64,000 nt of DNA, taken from Nautilus pompilius (taxonomy: Eukaryota; Mollusca; Cephalopoda; Nautilida; Nautilidae). Under the pieces are notes generated by a model, which saw nothing but the letters and a program-made list of their open reading frames with translations, made no database searches and was not told the origin of the DNA. The DNA is taken from contig JACATO010000039.1 of NCBI GenBank assembly GCA_018389105.1, positions 558,001 to 622,000 on the forward strand. Direction: 5' to 3'. The first letter of the stretch is position 1. The number at the start of each line of letters is the position of its first letter. A program made the translations under genes and the position numbers. Below are positions 1-11,430 of the stretch, in pieces.

Positions 1-1000
1 TACCAGTAGAATGTGAACTGCAGAAACCTTTCTGGTTTTAGCTGGGTTACTTTTTAATTGCATTGGACTTTATTTCACATATCAGATACATATAGAAAAT
101 ATTTCCAAACTGTATTTTGATTAAGTTTTCTGTATATATACAGAACTCTAAATTTTAACTTGTATTTTCTTAAGTGTGGGATCTAAAAGAGATTTTCATA
201 GAAGGCAGGTTATTTACAAATTACCTCTATTTTTGTGCTTGAATTTTGTACATAGCCTTCCTTTACAGATTTTCTACTCTCATCATAAGAAGGTGTTGTC
301 ATCATAATAAAAATCAATTAAGCAGGCGATTTTGATATTTCCTAGTGGAAAAACTATTTCTTTCAAGGAAACCCAGATGAAAATTTATCCTAAAAATATA
401 AATACTATAGTAAAGGTAATTTTTTCATTTTATAATTTGCCCATTATTATTTTTATTTAAGAGCTTTCTGCAATAATTATTTATCTCATTCGGTGTAATT
501 ATTCTCGCTTAATGAACCAAAATCTACTAATTTTTTTAAATTTTAAATTTCGATCTGTGAAAATCTAATTTGAACAGTTTATAAAGAACAGTAACCCTAA
601 TTGATGATAAAAAAATCAGAGTAATCTGAGCTATAACATAAGCAAGCCTTTGCAACTTCTGAAATTTATATAGGATAGTTTGGCCACCAATATTGGATAA
701 ATAAAGTGCTACACAGTTTAAATCTACAAAACATAAGATTTTCACCTGTAACTTCTAATTAGTTTTTAAAAGGGCTACATAAAAATAAAATTGTAAATAA
801 GTTATATTGTTTTATGTCTCATTGCACAAAGTCCATAGTTATATACAGTTTGCATCCTTCAGTAGAGAAGAAAATCTCTTAGACTACTTTTAAATGGTTG
901 TGATGAATGTGTCCATGAAGATTGTATCCTATGTTGTTCCTTCAATGCTAGTATTTTTATAAAACCATTGGAAGCACAATTCTAGTCACAAGCAGGTCAT
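1..1000. other. Intronic AT-rich sequence, no gene seen
   Basis: Sequence upstream of the first visible exon, presumably intron of the collagen-like gene. Only short chance reading frames occur, and no domain, repeat end or RNA gene is recognisable. Confidence 0.5.
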
Positions 1001-1800
1001 GAAAAATTGAGCCTGTAGTCACATTCATTATGTTATGACAAGTAACATGTTACAGTAGTAGACATCACAGAAGACTTCAACAGTGGACAAGTCACACTTG
1101 TTGCCACTTGGACTATGTGCTAGAAGCTATGTATTATAGGATGCAGAAGCAGTTTACCTGTATGCAAACCTTAGTGTGAAAAAAATAGAGGTTTACTTGG
1201 TGCCTGAGTCACTGACTAGATATATCAACCAATAAGAAAGTAGTGTATCATGTGACAAATCACAATTCACCCTATATGTGCTGTATCACACATGCATCTT
1301 TCCAATAGTCTAGGCTGTTGGAAGTATTGTTATGGTCTAGTGAGGACATGTTAAGCTGACATGGTTATGGCAACTTCATTCCATTGTAGGAAAAGTGACA
1401 TCACATGAATGTTTGAACACATTGCTAGTATTGTATCCAGATGGTGATAAGATGTTTCAGCAGACCATTGTCACCATTTGTTGGGCTGTATTGTACAGAA
1501 ATATTTTATATAACATGTATATGGCTTTCACAGATTCACTAAGCTCAATCCTCTGATCTCAGTCCCTTTGAATGTGTGTATGTTGTCTTGGAATGATGCC
1601 TTAGAGCTCATCCAGATATTTTCTCTGGACCAACAACGCATGGTGTGAATGGATAAATGGTTACAAAAAGCACGGTATCTTGGGGAATCCATGACATGAG
1701 ATGTTAAAGCTGTCATTTAGGCCATTTGTTATCAGAGTACTGTTAAGGCCATTCTGATATTTTTTTGGCTAGTCAGTGAAAGCAAAGTATGCATGAAGAT
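1000..1800 (+). mobile_element. Degraded Tc1-like transposon remnant
   Basis: On the + strand near 1430-1460 the translation reads like the second catalytic block of a Tc1 transposase (PDGDKMFQQ). Near 1545-1580 there is a counterpart of the SPDLNPIE block (SDLSPFECV), followed by a helical tail. In the Tc1 family these carry the second Asp and the Glu of the DDE/D catalytic triad. The frame is broken by stops and shifts, and no terminal inverted repeats were located, so limits are approximate. It lies in the intron before the 2114 exon, on the same strand as the host gene. An old, dead copy. Confidence 0.55.
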
Positions 1801-2113
1801 AAACAAAAAAATAATAATGTCATTTTTAAAGCAATACTAATGAAATTAAAAGCTAAAAACTGATGCAATTTTGTAAAGACTCTGTACATACCAATTATTG
1901 CCTATAAAAGGACAGTTACAGAAAGTTCAAATATATAGACATTTTCATTATAAATGCAGTAGGCACTAAATTCAATTTAATCTAAGTACAATTCTGTTAA
2001 CAGTCATATAAATTTAAAAAAAAAAAACAATGCATCCATAATATTTTTTTAAAATGAAATACTGAAAAACTAATTTTTTTCTAAATTTATTTCATTACTA
2101 TTTTATTTTTCAG

Positions 2114-2140
2114 GGATCTAAAGGGTCAACTGGTAAAAAG
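2114..2140 (+). CDS. Collagen exon (GSKGSTGKK), 27 nt
   Basis: Nine codons in phase 0 encode GSKGSTGKK, three Gly-X-Y triplets with Lys in Y positions. The acceptor is a T-rich tract ending in cag (2111-2113), and the donor is gtaagc. Length 27 nt is the 3n-by-9 size expected for a short collagen helix exon. This is the first exon of the gene seen in the window. The preceding exon lies outside, and the next confident collagen exon is more than 25 kb away. Lys-rich triplets suit a secreted helix that may be modified or cross-linked, but this is inference. Confidence 0.85.
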
Positions 2141-3190
2141 GTAAGCATTGACTTGTATACATTTGAGAAAATATTTTCAGCAATTTACTTTTTTATAACT
2201 CAAAACATTTTTAAACATCAGTAAATAATTTAAGCTGTTTTTTATAATGAAAACAGGTTATTGTTTATTTAGATAATGTCTTCCATCATATATATTTAAG
2301 GTTTGTGTATAATTTGCAGGACAAGTGAAAGTCAAATGTCTGTGAAAAGCATACATGTTCATAGAGTAATCAGATGAACTTTTTTCATACATGAAGATTA
2401 CATGTAATGAGCTTTTGCTAGTTTATGATTTAAAAAGAAACAAAGAACCCAAACAAACCCAAAATATTATAAAATTATAAAAATTCAGAATAGTATTTCT
2501 TTTTCATAAATTAGCAAATGCAGATTATACTAAAGCAATTAAGTTCTCAAGTGTTATAGTATTTGAAGAATCAGGACATTTGTTTTTACTGAAAAATTCT
2601 GATTAGTACAAAAGATGATGAAACAAACTTAACACAAAGATTTTTTTGAAAAATGGTTGCAACAATTTAAACTACTGTACTAAATAAATGAATTGAAAAA
2701 CACTCAAAAAGAACAAAGCTTAAATTACACAATCTCTAATCACAAATGAGTGCAAAAGCTTAATATTATTTGATTTTTTTTGTAACTGTTATATACCCTT
2801 TACTCAGGTGCCTCTTTAAAAATTTCAATTTTTTTTTTACACTTTTCTAATCGCTCTTTGCTTTAGCTTGATTCCTTATTTATTAAGAAACTTACTTTCA
2901 AAATTAATTAATTAATTATAAAGACAATTATAAACAGTCTTATTATGTTTTGTTATCAGAATAAAGACCTTTGAGAATATGGGAATATTGTTATTTTTTT
3001 AAAAGAAAAATAATAGCAGTACATGTTAAAAAACAATTACAATGTTTGTTCTCTTTTTGATTTTGTACCTTATAAATAAAAAAATAGTTAAATCATTGCA
3101 GTTTTTTTAATGCACTACTGATGTTTTTGTCTTGCATGCTTTTTGACAATTTACCATTTTGTTAGCTATGATGTAATAAGCATCAGTGAC
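2141..3190. other. Intron sequence, no gene seen
   Basis: AT-rich intron between the exon at 2114 and the first transposon remnant. No coding frame, RNA gene or repeat end is recognisable. Confidence 0.5.
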
Positions 3191-3970
3191 AGATTTGAAA
3201 TGGAGTTGGAACAACAATGACAACAAAGTTTATTATTTTTACAATCACATATCTAAATGATATGACATCACATAAGACTAGGGTTCCAGCAAGTGAATAT
3301 TTGTTGAACACAGAATATGTACATAAAGTTTATAGCCAATGAACTGGCATATGTTTTTTATTCTGGCTGATGAGTCTGTAGTTTGCAAAGATAATACCCT
3401 AGCTCATCTAAATATGCTCAGAGTTGAGATCAGGAAATCTAGATAGCCAGTCAAACACATTCTTCTTATTGTTCTGTCTTAAGAAAGATTTTTCCAGTTT
3501 TTTCTGTGTAGGAATAGGCATTATCCTGCAGGAAAGTCTAGTGAATTTTCCTATTGTTGTGGAAAATGGAGGAAAACTAGCTGCAGAATGTTGTTCACTT
3601 ACCATTGGACTGACAAATTCTGGTACAGAACCATCTGCTGACTGCAATGTTCAAAACAGCCCCATATCATGCTACTAGCATTGGCAAACCTGTTGGAATT
3701 GCTAGTATATGCAACAGTGCCATTTAGTTAGGATTGTCCATTTATGACCACCTACTTTTCGTTTTATGTTCTCATCTTGCTGATTGGTTCACCTCATGTT
3801 TCTATAGTAATTGATGTACTCATTGTAATATGGGGTCGGCTTCTCATGGTATTTATAGTTTTCACAACAGGATTCAAGATAACTTACGCTAGATGACCTA
3901 ATGCTCTGCTCACACTCTGTATTCAGTTGTATCATTAAATCTTGTTGGACTTATGAAAACTGCTGTTAAC
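3190..3970 (-). mobile_element. Degraded Tc1-like transposon remnant (C-terminal part)
   Basis: The minus strand of 3408-3647 encodes a decayed Tc1-type transposase C-terminal piece. It reads RIMPIPTQKKLEKSFLRQNN and then WLSRFPDLNSEHI. These align by eye with the family blocks FQQDNAP-HTAKK and WPSRSPDLNPIEHL, which hold the second Asp and the Glu of the catalytic site. The equivalents of both are altered here. Sequence rightward to about 3970 probably holds the middle of the transposase, but it is too decayed to read. No terminal repeats were found. Confidence 0.5.
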
Positions 3971-4437
3971 ATACGATTGCAAAATATGTAATTTTATCAG
4001 CATATCAGCATCCTATTGTAAGTAATATTCTTGGAAAAGGCATTGCAATTTTTAGATGACTGAGCATATTTTATTTTCTACATTAAAAAATTGTTAACAT
4101 GCAAAACTTGTTTCACTGATATTTGTAAGTTAGGAAATCCTATAACTAATTGGCATGACTCAATATTTATTTACTTTTCTACTATTGGTAAGTTTTCAGG
4201 AATTGCAGCATGATCAATTTTACATAGACTCTTGTAATTCATAATCAATGAGCAAAATACATTTTTCATTAAGCCCTAAAAACACATTGTGGATTTATGA
4301 CTACATTGAGCAGCATCTTTGTTAATGGTTAAATCAGAACATTTTTTTGCACATGTAAAATGTATTCCAAGATTTTAAAAAAATAATAATCATGCAGATT
4401 TGACTGAGTCAACAAGGCAGATCGTACCCACACCTTA

Positions 4438-5500
4438 GTATTATTTCAGGCTATGGAATGCCACTAGTTGTTAGACATTCAGGACATATTGATCCACCAC
4501 TGCTGTCTCCTGCAATGTTACCAGACCACTGGCAGTACTTATCACTGACTAAGAATGGAGTAGCCACAATGTAGTGCTGAGATAATATTTGACAATGCTT
4601 TCTGAGCACAAAAAGCTATAGCAAGGATCATAAATGGCCATCACTACAGATCCATATTATAACAGTTATCAAATAAATTGGTCTGCAATGCAAACGACCA
4701 TGTAGTGGTATATTTTGATTCATTACCATCATATGATTCCATTATTTCTGGCACCATCTGCAATAAGGCTTTGATCATGTTATGCAAACGACCATGTAGT
4801 GGTATATTTTGATTCATTTCATCATATGATTCCATTATTTCTGGCACCATCTGCAATAAGGCTTTGATCATGTTTTTTAAGGTTTGTTTTCAAGTACCTT
4901 ATTTTTCTTTTTGCTGATAGGTGATAGTGTACAAATGATAACTTAAATGATTTACCAACCTGTTAGGCAAAATGATTACTTTGATAGTGATTATGTAATG
5001 GTTTGGGGCATCATCAACTTTAGGAATGAACTGGTCATGGTAAATGGTAATCTAATTGCATAGCATTGTGTTGACCAGATTTTAAGGCCAGTACTTAAAT
5101 CTATGCTTTGGATTGGCAGCAAAAATAACAGAACCCTGTGGCATACAGTTGTACAAGATCTCTATGAACTTTATGGATTGATTTGTTTTTCCTTACCTTA
5201 ACTCCATTGAGTGTCTATGAGATAATGTGAGGCAACATCATTTACCCACAGCTTATCTAGCACACCTTGCTGAACTCTTGCAGGATTAATAGAGAAAAAT
5301 TTCAGTAGCCATATAAAATGACTATCAATAAGTGCAGTACAGGACTATGCCTGCATTAGCCATAAAAGGTACTGATATTATGGCTATTAGACTTTCAAGT
5401 TGTACCCGATGATTTCTACGTGTGCTGCTACAGATATGTGCTAAAGATGTTTCATATTGTTGAGTTTCTTGTACAATTTGAAATAATAAACTTGCTTTTC
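4438..5500 (+). mobile_element. Degraded Tc1-like transposon remnant, + strand
   Basis: Around 4990-5075 the + strand reads like the Tc1 block VMVWGIINFRNELVMV, which follows the first catalytic Asp in the family. Around 5195-5235 it reads like PYLNSIECL, the counterpart of the block with the catalytic Glu (SPDLNPIE-LW). The intervening frame is interrupted. The orientation is opposite to the copy at 3190-3970, so these are two insertions rather than one. The left limit is uncertain and includes a 94-bp tandem duplication at 4688. Confidence 0.5.
4688..4875. repeat. Tandem duplication, 2 copies of about 94 bp
   Basis: Two head-to-tail copies start at 4688 and 4782, each beginning atgcaaacgaccatgtagtg and ending ttgatcatgtt. 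They differ by a one-base length change and few substitutions, so the duplication is recent compared with the decayed transposon around it. It creates a chance minus-strand reading frame containing a repeated peptide. Confidence 0.85.
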
Positions 5501-5519
5501 TCATAATTTATGGTAAATT

Positions 5520-7450
5520 ATTGATGTGAACACAGTTGATTTCAAACAGACAGAATGGGGACTGACTGTGTGTGTGTGTGTGTGTCTTTTTTTCTATAGG
5601 AGTATAAAGTAACAATTATATACAACAAACTATTCAGATGTTGGAATTCAGGAATTTTAATAATAAAATTAGTTTGCACCAAAGAATCTAAAATGCAATT
5701 TATAATCAATTATAATGAAAATAAAAACTATTCTTATTATACTCATATTATATCCAAACATATTTCTTCTCTATCTGGACATATTGCATTGTCTGAGGGA
5801 TCAAAATGGTTTCTTTATCTTATTTTTGGAGTGCAGTTTTAGTTAGTTAGACTAAAAGATATCTATTAAAACAGTATTTTCTAGTGTTGATTCATTAACT
5901 GATTATATTTTTTTGATCAATAGATAGATTTTAATCATTTGTTAGGCTGGTATGATATTTTTATTGTTTAGGGAACATCAATTTTTCAATGTTTTTTATA
6001 GTATTTCTTTATTACTTTTAGATCTGCCTCTCTAACTGCAGTTACATAATAATGAGGGAACAGACATCAAACAAGTATTAGATATTGTAAGGTAGCATCT
6101 AAGCATCCAAGACTGGAGCAAAAGCAGTGTTATAGAGTAATTTATATTACTAGCCAAAGTAAAATTGACAAGGGAGTTTTTCATACATGGAATACTGATC
6201 GTTTTAGATAATGTTTCACTGAACAAATATACTAGGTATCTTGAGTAGGATTGTGAAGTCTTTCTGTGCAAGACAGTAGGACATCAAACCCACACAGCAA
6301 TGTAGTCTTGACAACACTAGAATATTTCTGTTCTAGTTTACCCAGTTTTTCACCTGTTGCCAGTAGAACACTTTTAGGATGTCTTGGGTGTTAATGCAGC
6401 AGTTTGTTTGGCCTATTAAGAAACTATATGCTTGTGTAGCAATCAGAGATTTTGCCTCCTTATGACTTTTATTAAAAAACATTGCATTTTTTAGAGTTAT
6501 TCTAATTGCACAAGAACCATGTACATTTTATATCTAGAGACCTCAAAGAATTCTCTCACATATTGATGATTTTTAACTGTTTTGCTGCTAAGTTTTCTCA
6601 ATGTATAGCATGTAAAAGTAGTAGCTCCCTACATCTTTTAAAGAATCAAAGTGGCTGTTTTACAAGTTAGGCAGGCCACAATGCTGGATTTACCACAGTT
6701 TCAGTGATGTTATCTTGGCCACAATGTGTGGCTTGCTGCAGTTTACATTTGCACCAAAATGCTGGCCTGCAGCAAACAGTTAAGTAATAAACTGCTATTC
6801 TTATTGGTAGAAATTTTGATGCTTCAATATAGTTTAAATTAAATTAAGTGACCAGATTATTTTATAACATTTCATTTACTGAATTATTGTGCTTTCATAA
6901 TATTATTTAGCCAGAGACTGCAACAGCAAAACATCATTCCTTTTGCTGCTGCTTGTTGAATCTACTAAAGCTCTTTTTATTATCATATTTCATTAGGCAA
7001 AATAAATAATAAATAAATAAAATATTTTTAAAATTGTTATTGTTACATTTAATGTTATTTTCTGGTCATTCAGAACTGAAATTTAGAAATTTTCTTTGCT
7101 ATTAATAATTTTGTTTTATTATTCATATATATAATTTCCTTAATAAAATTAAATTTTAAGTTTTTATAGTACACGATATGCCATATTGTAGAAAAAAAAT
7201 ATACATATCTGACTAGCTGTTTTATTTTCATATTTCTTTTGTTGCTTGTTATTTAATGTGTATTTTCATTTAAAGATATTTTTAAAATAGTTTTTTTGCA
7301 TATTTCTTACTTAGCTATAAAAAATGAATGTCACTTAAATGAGTTTATCGTATCCATTTAAACATCCAGTAATGCTTCAATAATGATAATTGCCTAACCA
7401 TGAAAAATAAGTGCAGGGTTGTTATTTCTGTATATGATTGTGTAATGTCA
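5520..7450. other. Intron sequence with possible unclassified repeat at 6010-6560
   Basis: Mostly AT-rich intron. A TG microsatellite lies at 5567-5585. The stretch 6010-6560 is less AT-rich and reads like decayed coding sequence on the minus strand, but I recognise no family. Nothing else is supported. Confidence 0.4.
5567..5585. repeat. (TG)n microsatellite
   Basis: About nine uninterrupted TG units followed by a T-run. Confidence 0.9.
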
Positions 7451-7455
7451 AAATT

Positions 7456-7585
7456 GGATTAAACAAACAAGACCATCACATTTAACACTCAGTGTTTATA
7501 TATACTGTATGAGAATTCTCAAGATATATTGCAGCCTTAAGTACATGTTGGGTCCAAATGTCATTGTTAGTTAATGCACCAGAAT
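7456..7585 (-). repeat. Direct repeat, left copy (possible LTR part)
   Basis: Shares the blocks catttaacactca-tgtttatat, ctcaagata, gtacatgttg and ggtccaaa with the copy at 11285-11430, same orientation and order, at roughly three-quarters identity by eye. Consistent with one end of an old LTR pair. Confidence 0.6.
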
Positions 7586-8099
7586 CTCTCTTCTTGGAAT
7601 AGGCAAAAATTGAAAGAAAAAATTTCAAACAGTATACAGAAATGCCATCCACTATGACTTTGGTGGAATCTTTACAATTTTTAACACCATATTCTGCTAT
7701 TATGACTGTCCTATTAAATAATACGTTTTTCAAAAAAATTGCATCAGTCATCATTTTTAGTGTTAGATGACATATATCACAATGTACAATTTTGCCCTAA
7801 CACTGCCAACAACTGTTTCCCTCATTAATGTTTTAAATCCTTAAACGTTTTAAGACTTTATACAGTCAAAAACTAGTAATTCACAACCAACAACTGCTCA
7901 GTAGAGCACATATACCTTTACTAGTTGTTCCTATAATATCTCTGCCACGGGGCATAATGATGCTGCATTGATAATAACATGTAACTGAATAACAAATCCC
8001 ATGATGCATTTTACTCTTAAAAATGGCAAAATGTATGTGATTGGAGTCAAAATTATCAACAAAAAAACCTTGTGTTCTGCAGAGGTATAAAATAGTAGA

Positions 8100-10041
8100 G
8101 CAACAAATGGCTGTGCATCAAGTCATCACATCTTGGAGATAACCATGTGTTTTGTATGTTGTGCAATGTGGATTTTAGCATCACTCATGGTGGCAAAGAT
8201 GATTTTTGGAAATATTTGTCAAGTAAAAATATTTCATTTTTCCAGCAAAAAACTGACAATCAGGATTTAGTTACAAATGCAAAGGTTTTATTCACTAATT
8301 ATCTGCTTGAACATAACTTGCCACTTTTATCAGCTGATTATGTCAAACCATTGTTTAAGAAAATGTTTCCAGACTCTCAAGTGGTATCATTGTATGGATG
8401 TGGCAGGACCAAAACCACAGCTATTATCAACTCATTAGTTGATGAAAAGAGTATGTCTTTAGCAGATAAACTATAGGTATATCCATTTTTAAGTACTGAT
8501 GGGAGCAATGATGGTGAAAGTTTTCAGTTATATCCAGTGGTGGTATGATATTTTGATGCCAAGATGGGAAGAGTAATGGCTGTATTGTTATCTCTGTGGG
8601 GAAGTAATGGTAGCTCAACAGGCGAACATATTTTCAATATCATTGATGATGTGCTGACTAAAATGAATATAGCATAAGAAAATTGTATTTCTTTTGGCTC
8701 AGATAATGCATCAGTCATGATGGGGAGGCATAAAGGTGTAGCTGGACTCATTTTGAGGAAGAACCCTTGCAGAACTGCAAGTTATCCAACAGAAATATAA
8801 ACTTAAGGTAAAAAAGGTTATTAAACATGAGGCTACTGGGTGCCTATCACTAGAGGAATGCATAAATAGAATGTTAGAAATGTGGATTCCATTGAAGGAA
8901 TATTACATGTCTCAAAAAGACACCAGCAAAAAAAGTTGAGTCTAGATCTTTAAAGGTCAATACACCACCATTATTAGACCAGACAGCAGAAAAAGGAAGT
9001 GCCACTCATGTCCAAGGAAAAGATAAAGGTCACCTAATTAAACAGGTCTCATCAAAAAAGCAAAGTCTCAACTCAAGATTCTTCTTAACATGGTGATTCT
9101 AGGATAGAGAGTACTCCGGACAAATTTCAAGATCTCTCTACAAAACTCTACCTTTTATTTTTGGTAAATCTTTTTACTATATTTAACAAAGCTAACTTGG
9201 CTTTACAAGAAGAAGCTCCTCAAATACATAAAATGAGAAGAATTTTACAGCAAATACGAACAGTATTCTTTGTGAGGTTTTTATTGCCGCAAAATGCATT
9301 TTCAGTATTAATTTTGAAAGGAGACAAAGCCAAAAAGATAAGCGGTATATAGTAATAGGGTCTAAAACCAAGCAGTATATCAAGGAGGAGAATGGTGCTG
9401 GAAGACTGAGTTCTGAAATTATGACATGTTTCTACAGAGAAGTGAGAAACTTTTACTGCAATTCATGTAGCTACATTCTCAGGACTTTTCATGAAGGACA
9501 TGAATTGCTTGAAAATGCTTAAGTTGTGGGCATAGCTTTGAAAATAACAGCAAAACTCTCATCAGTGGAGTACTTTATATTTAGATTCTCTGTTTTTCTG
9601 AAACCAATCAAAGTTCTAGATTTAGAAAATGTTATTGATGACTTGAGGCATTTTTGAATTTTCAAATAGATAGTCTCACAGATGATCAGAAAGAATTGAT
9701 GAAGCCTGGCATTTGATATCACAATTTAAGATATCAGAAGGAAGCATTAATACAAATTGATACCTGTACTTATGGTAGAAATTTGTCTAATGCCACACAG
9801 CAATGCTGACAGTGAGCACGTCTTTAACCAGTTGAGGAAAAATAAGACAGATTTCAGACTAAATTTGTCCCAAATGGTACTATCCTCTGGTGATATTAAA
9901 GGTCTCAATGAATGCAGAAAGGAAAGTCTGCCATGAGCAAACTCCAGCCGAAAGATGATGGAATCTGTATCATTCTGATAACATTTCTATTTTTTTATTG
10001 CTTTGATTCCTATAACACTTGAATTAGGGTTGGCATCTCTG
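8100..10041 (+). mobile_element. hAT-type transposon remnant, + strand
   Basis: 8147-8476 encodes 109 residues beginning MFCMLCNVDFSITHGGKDD, a BED-like zinc-binding start (CxxC) found in hAT transposases of animals. It is followed by the conserved stretch MFPDSQVVSLYGCGRTKTTA. Further blocks are readable on the same strand but in shifted frames: a middle block near 8480-8750 (STDGSNDGES, CISFGSDNASVMMGRHKG) and a dimerisation-domain block near 9795-9870 (IPHSNADSEHVFNQLRKN). A putative right end, gttggcatctctg, closes at 10041. Its reverse complement CAGAGATGCCAAC resembles hAT terminal repeats. The matching left end was not found. The element is dead (several stops and shifts) and lies inside the span of an older LTR-element fossil. 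Confidence 0.7.
8147..8476 (+). pseudogene. hAT transposase N-terminal fragment
   Basis: This is the longest readable part of the hAT transposase, 109 aa. The N-terminal CMLC pair plus downstream residues resembles a degenerate BED zinc finger. It is followed by the region typical of the family just before the catalytic core (VLFTNYLLEHNLPL; MFPDSQVV; GCGRTKTTAI). The frame ends in a stop after ADKL, while homologous coding sequence continues in the same direction downstream, so the full transposase (usually 600 or more residues) is truncated. Confidence 0.65.
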
Positions 10042-11284
10042 AATATACAAGATAATTTCCTGTGTAAAGCAGGTTTCTTTAGTTTAAGACTTTTGACAAT
10101 CAATGTCCTTGACTAATCAAATAATATAAATACAACAAGGTACTCTAATTTATTATTAAATTTGTGTAAAGGTGATGATACTCCTTTAGGTGTTCTCACT
10201 TCTTGGCTTCCTTTCCAGACTTGCACTTTGTCTTGGCTTTTCAGGTCTTCTCATGTCTCTGTCATTAGTGTTGCACAAAGCTCTAGAGTGAATTAATGTA
10301 TTCTTTATGCTTGCTCTCCTGACTTCAATATTAATGGTTCCATTTTTGAAATTTAGGACATAATCTTCATTTACAATAAAAACATAATTTGCAGCTTCTG
10401 TGTAGTTGCCCCTTATTTTAAATAGTAGTCATTCATTTTCTGGCCTTTTGATTTGTTCTGCTTGATCTTACATACAACTGCAAAATGTCCCATGTGTGGC
10501 ACTTTTTATACATGGTTTTCAATGCAGAGCTGTTTTTATTGCAAGTAAAATGTCAGTCTTGTCAACATCGGTAACACTGCCACTTCTTTCTTTAGTAGAT
10601 TTTTTTTTCCCTACTTTGGACACCATTTTCTTCTTGCCTCGAGCCTTTCAAATTCCTGGCATGAATATCTACTGCTACTGTTCTATGGGTATTTGCCTGA
10701 ACATCCTCCAACTTCAAATGTCTTCCTTTCTCAAGAAACTTTCTCCTCAGAGTAGTAGATTTGCATTTGTCAATAACTTGATTTTTAATGTGTTCTCTCT
10801 TCTTGTTTCTGAGCTTGCAGTTTTCAACCACTTGTCAGTCAAGAAATAAACTGGTCAGCAGTTTCAGAATCTTCCTGATACATTTGGTGGAACAAATGCC
10901 TCTAATAGGGAATGTTTAATTGAGGAATGAAGTGGACATCCAGTGTTCACAAGGTTTATCCACTTAGCTTCCTTTCTCAATTTTCCTAGGGTTTGTTAAT
11001 GTCTCAAATATCTCCTGCACATCCATCTTGTAGAATGTATTAGTTTTGTAAAGCTTTCTTCTCCTTAGTGCTTCTTGTTCCTTTCAGTGAAGAATTCAAA
11101 GGCATTCTTTCTCTGGTACTATCTTGATCTTATTCTCATAGTGTTGTCTTTGCAATCAAATGGACTTATTCCTCCAATTTCAAAGTTCATAGTTATAACA
11201 ATTCATTGGATTAATTTTATGTAGTTTTGATTTGTCCTCATCACCAATTGTACTGTTTCATTTTAAAGATAGCCAAATTAAAAC

Positions 11285-11430
11285 CAGATTAAACACAAGA
11301 CCACAACTACATTTAACACTCACTGTTTATATAAAATGCATCAGAACTCCCAAGATACCTTGTGGCCTCAACTACATGTTGTAATCACGTTTGGTCCAAA
11401 GATCATGATTGGTTAATACACTGCAATTTA
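11285..11430 (-). repeat. Direct repeat, right copy (possible LTR part)
   Basis: Partner of 7456-7585. On the minus strand it is followed by a leader-like stretch and then the gag-like region, the order expected for a 5' LTR. The copies have diverged strongly, so the insertion is old. Confidence 0.6.

Larger units (their letters stand above)
7456..11430 (-). mobile_element. Ty3/gypsy-like LTR retrotransposon fossil, broken
   Basis: An old retroelement copy on the minus strand. Between about 10190 and 10850 the minus strand encodes a gag/nucleocapsid-like region. It carries a segment similar to the LRRKLLE-DLTLE block of Ty3/gypsy Gag and weak traces of a zinc knuckle. A leader-like stretch with tggtgatgaggac lies near 11240 on the minus strand, as in many gypsy elements just inside the 5' LTR. 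Similar direct repeats at 7456-7585 and 11285-11430 are placed like LTRs. No pol region is recognisable. The interval 8.1-10.04 kb is instead occupied by a hAT element of opposite orientation. The copy is old, with many breaks. The LTR interpretation of the flanking repeats is inference. Confidence 0.5.

Noticed and set aside
1528-1716. 62-codon minus-strand open frame
   Set aside because: Antisense of a Tc1 remnant whose family motifs are on the + strand.
5600-5830. Open frame after a T-rich acceptor-like site, starting EYKVTII, reminiscent of the YEVITIK motif
   Set aside because: No usable donor in frame and the rest reads like AT-rich intron; similarity to the interruption motif is only a few residues.
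10496-10849. 117-codon + strand open frame
   Set aside because: Antisense to the gag-like region of the LTR fossil; composition follows the opposite strand.
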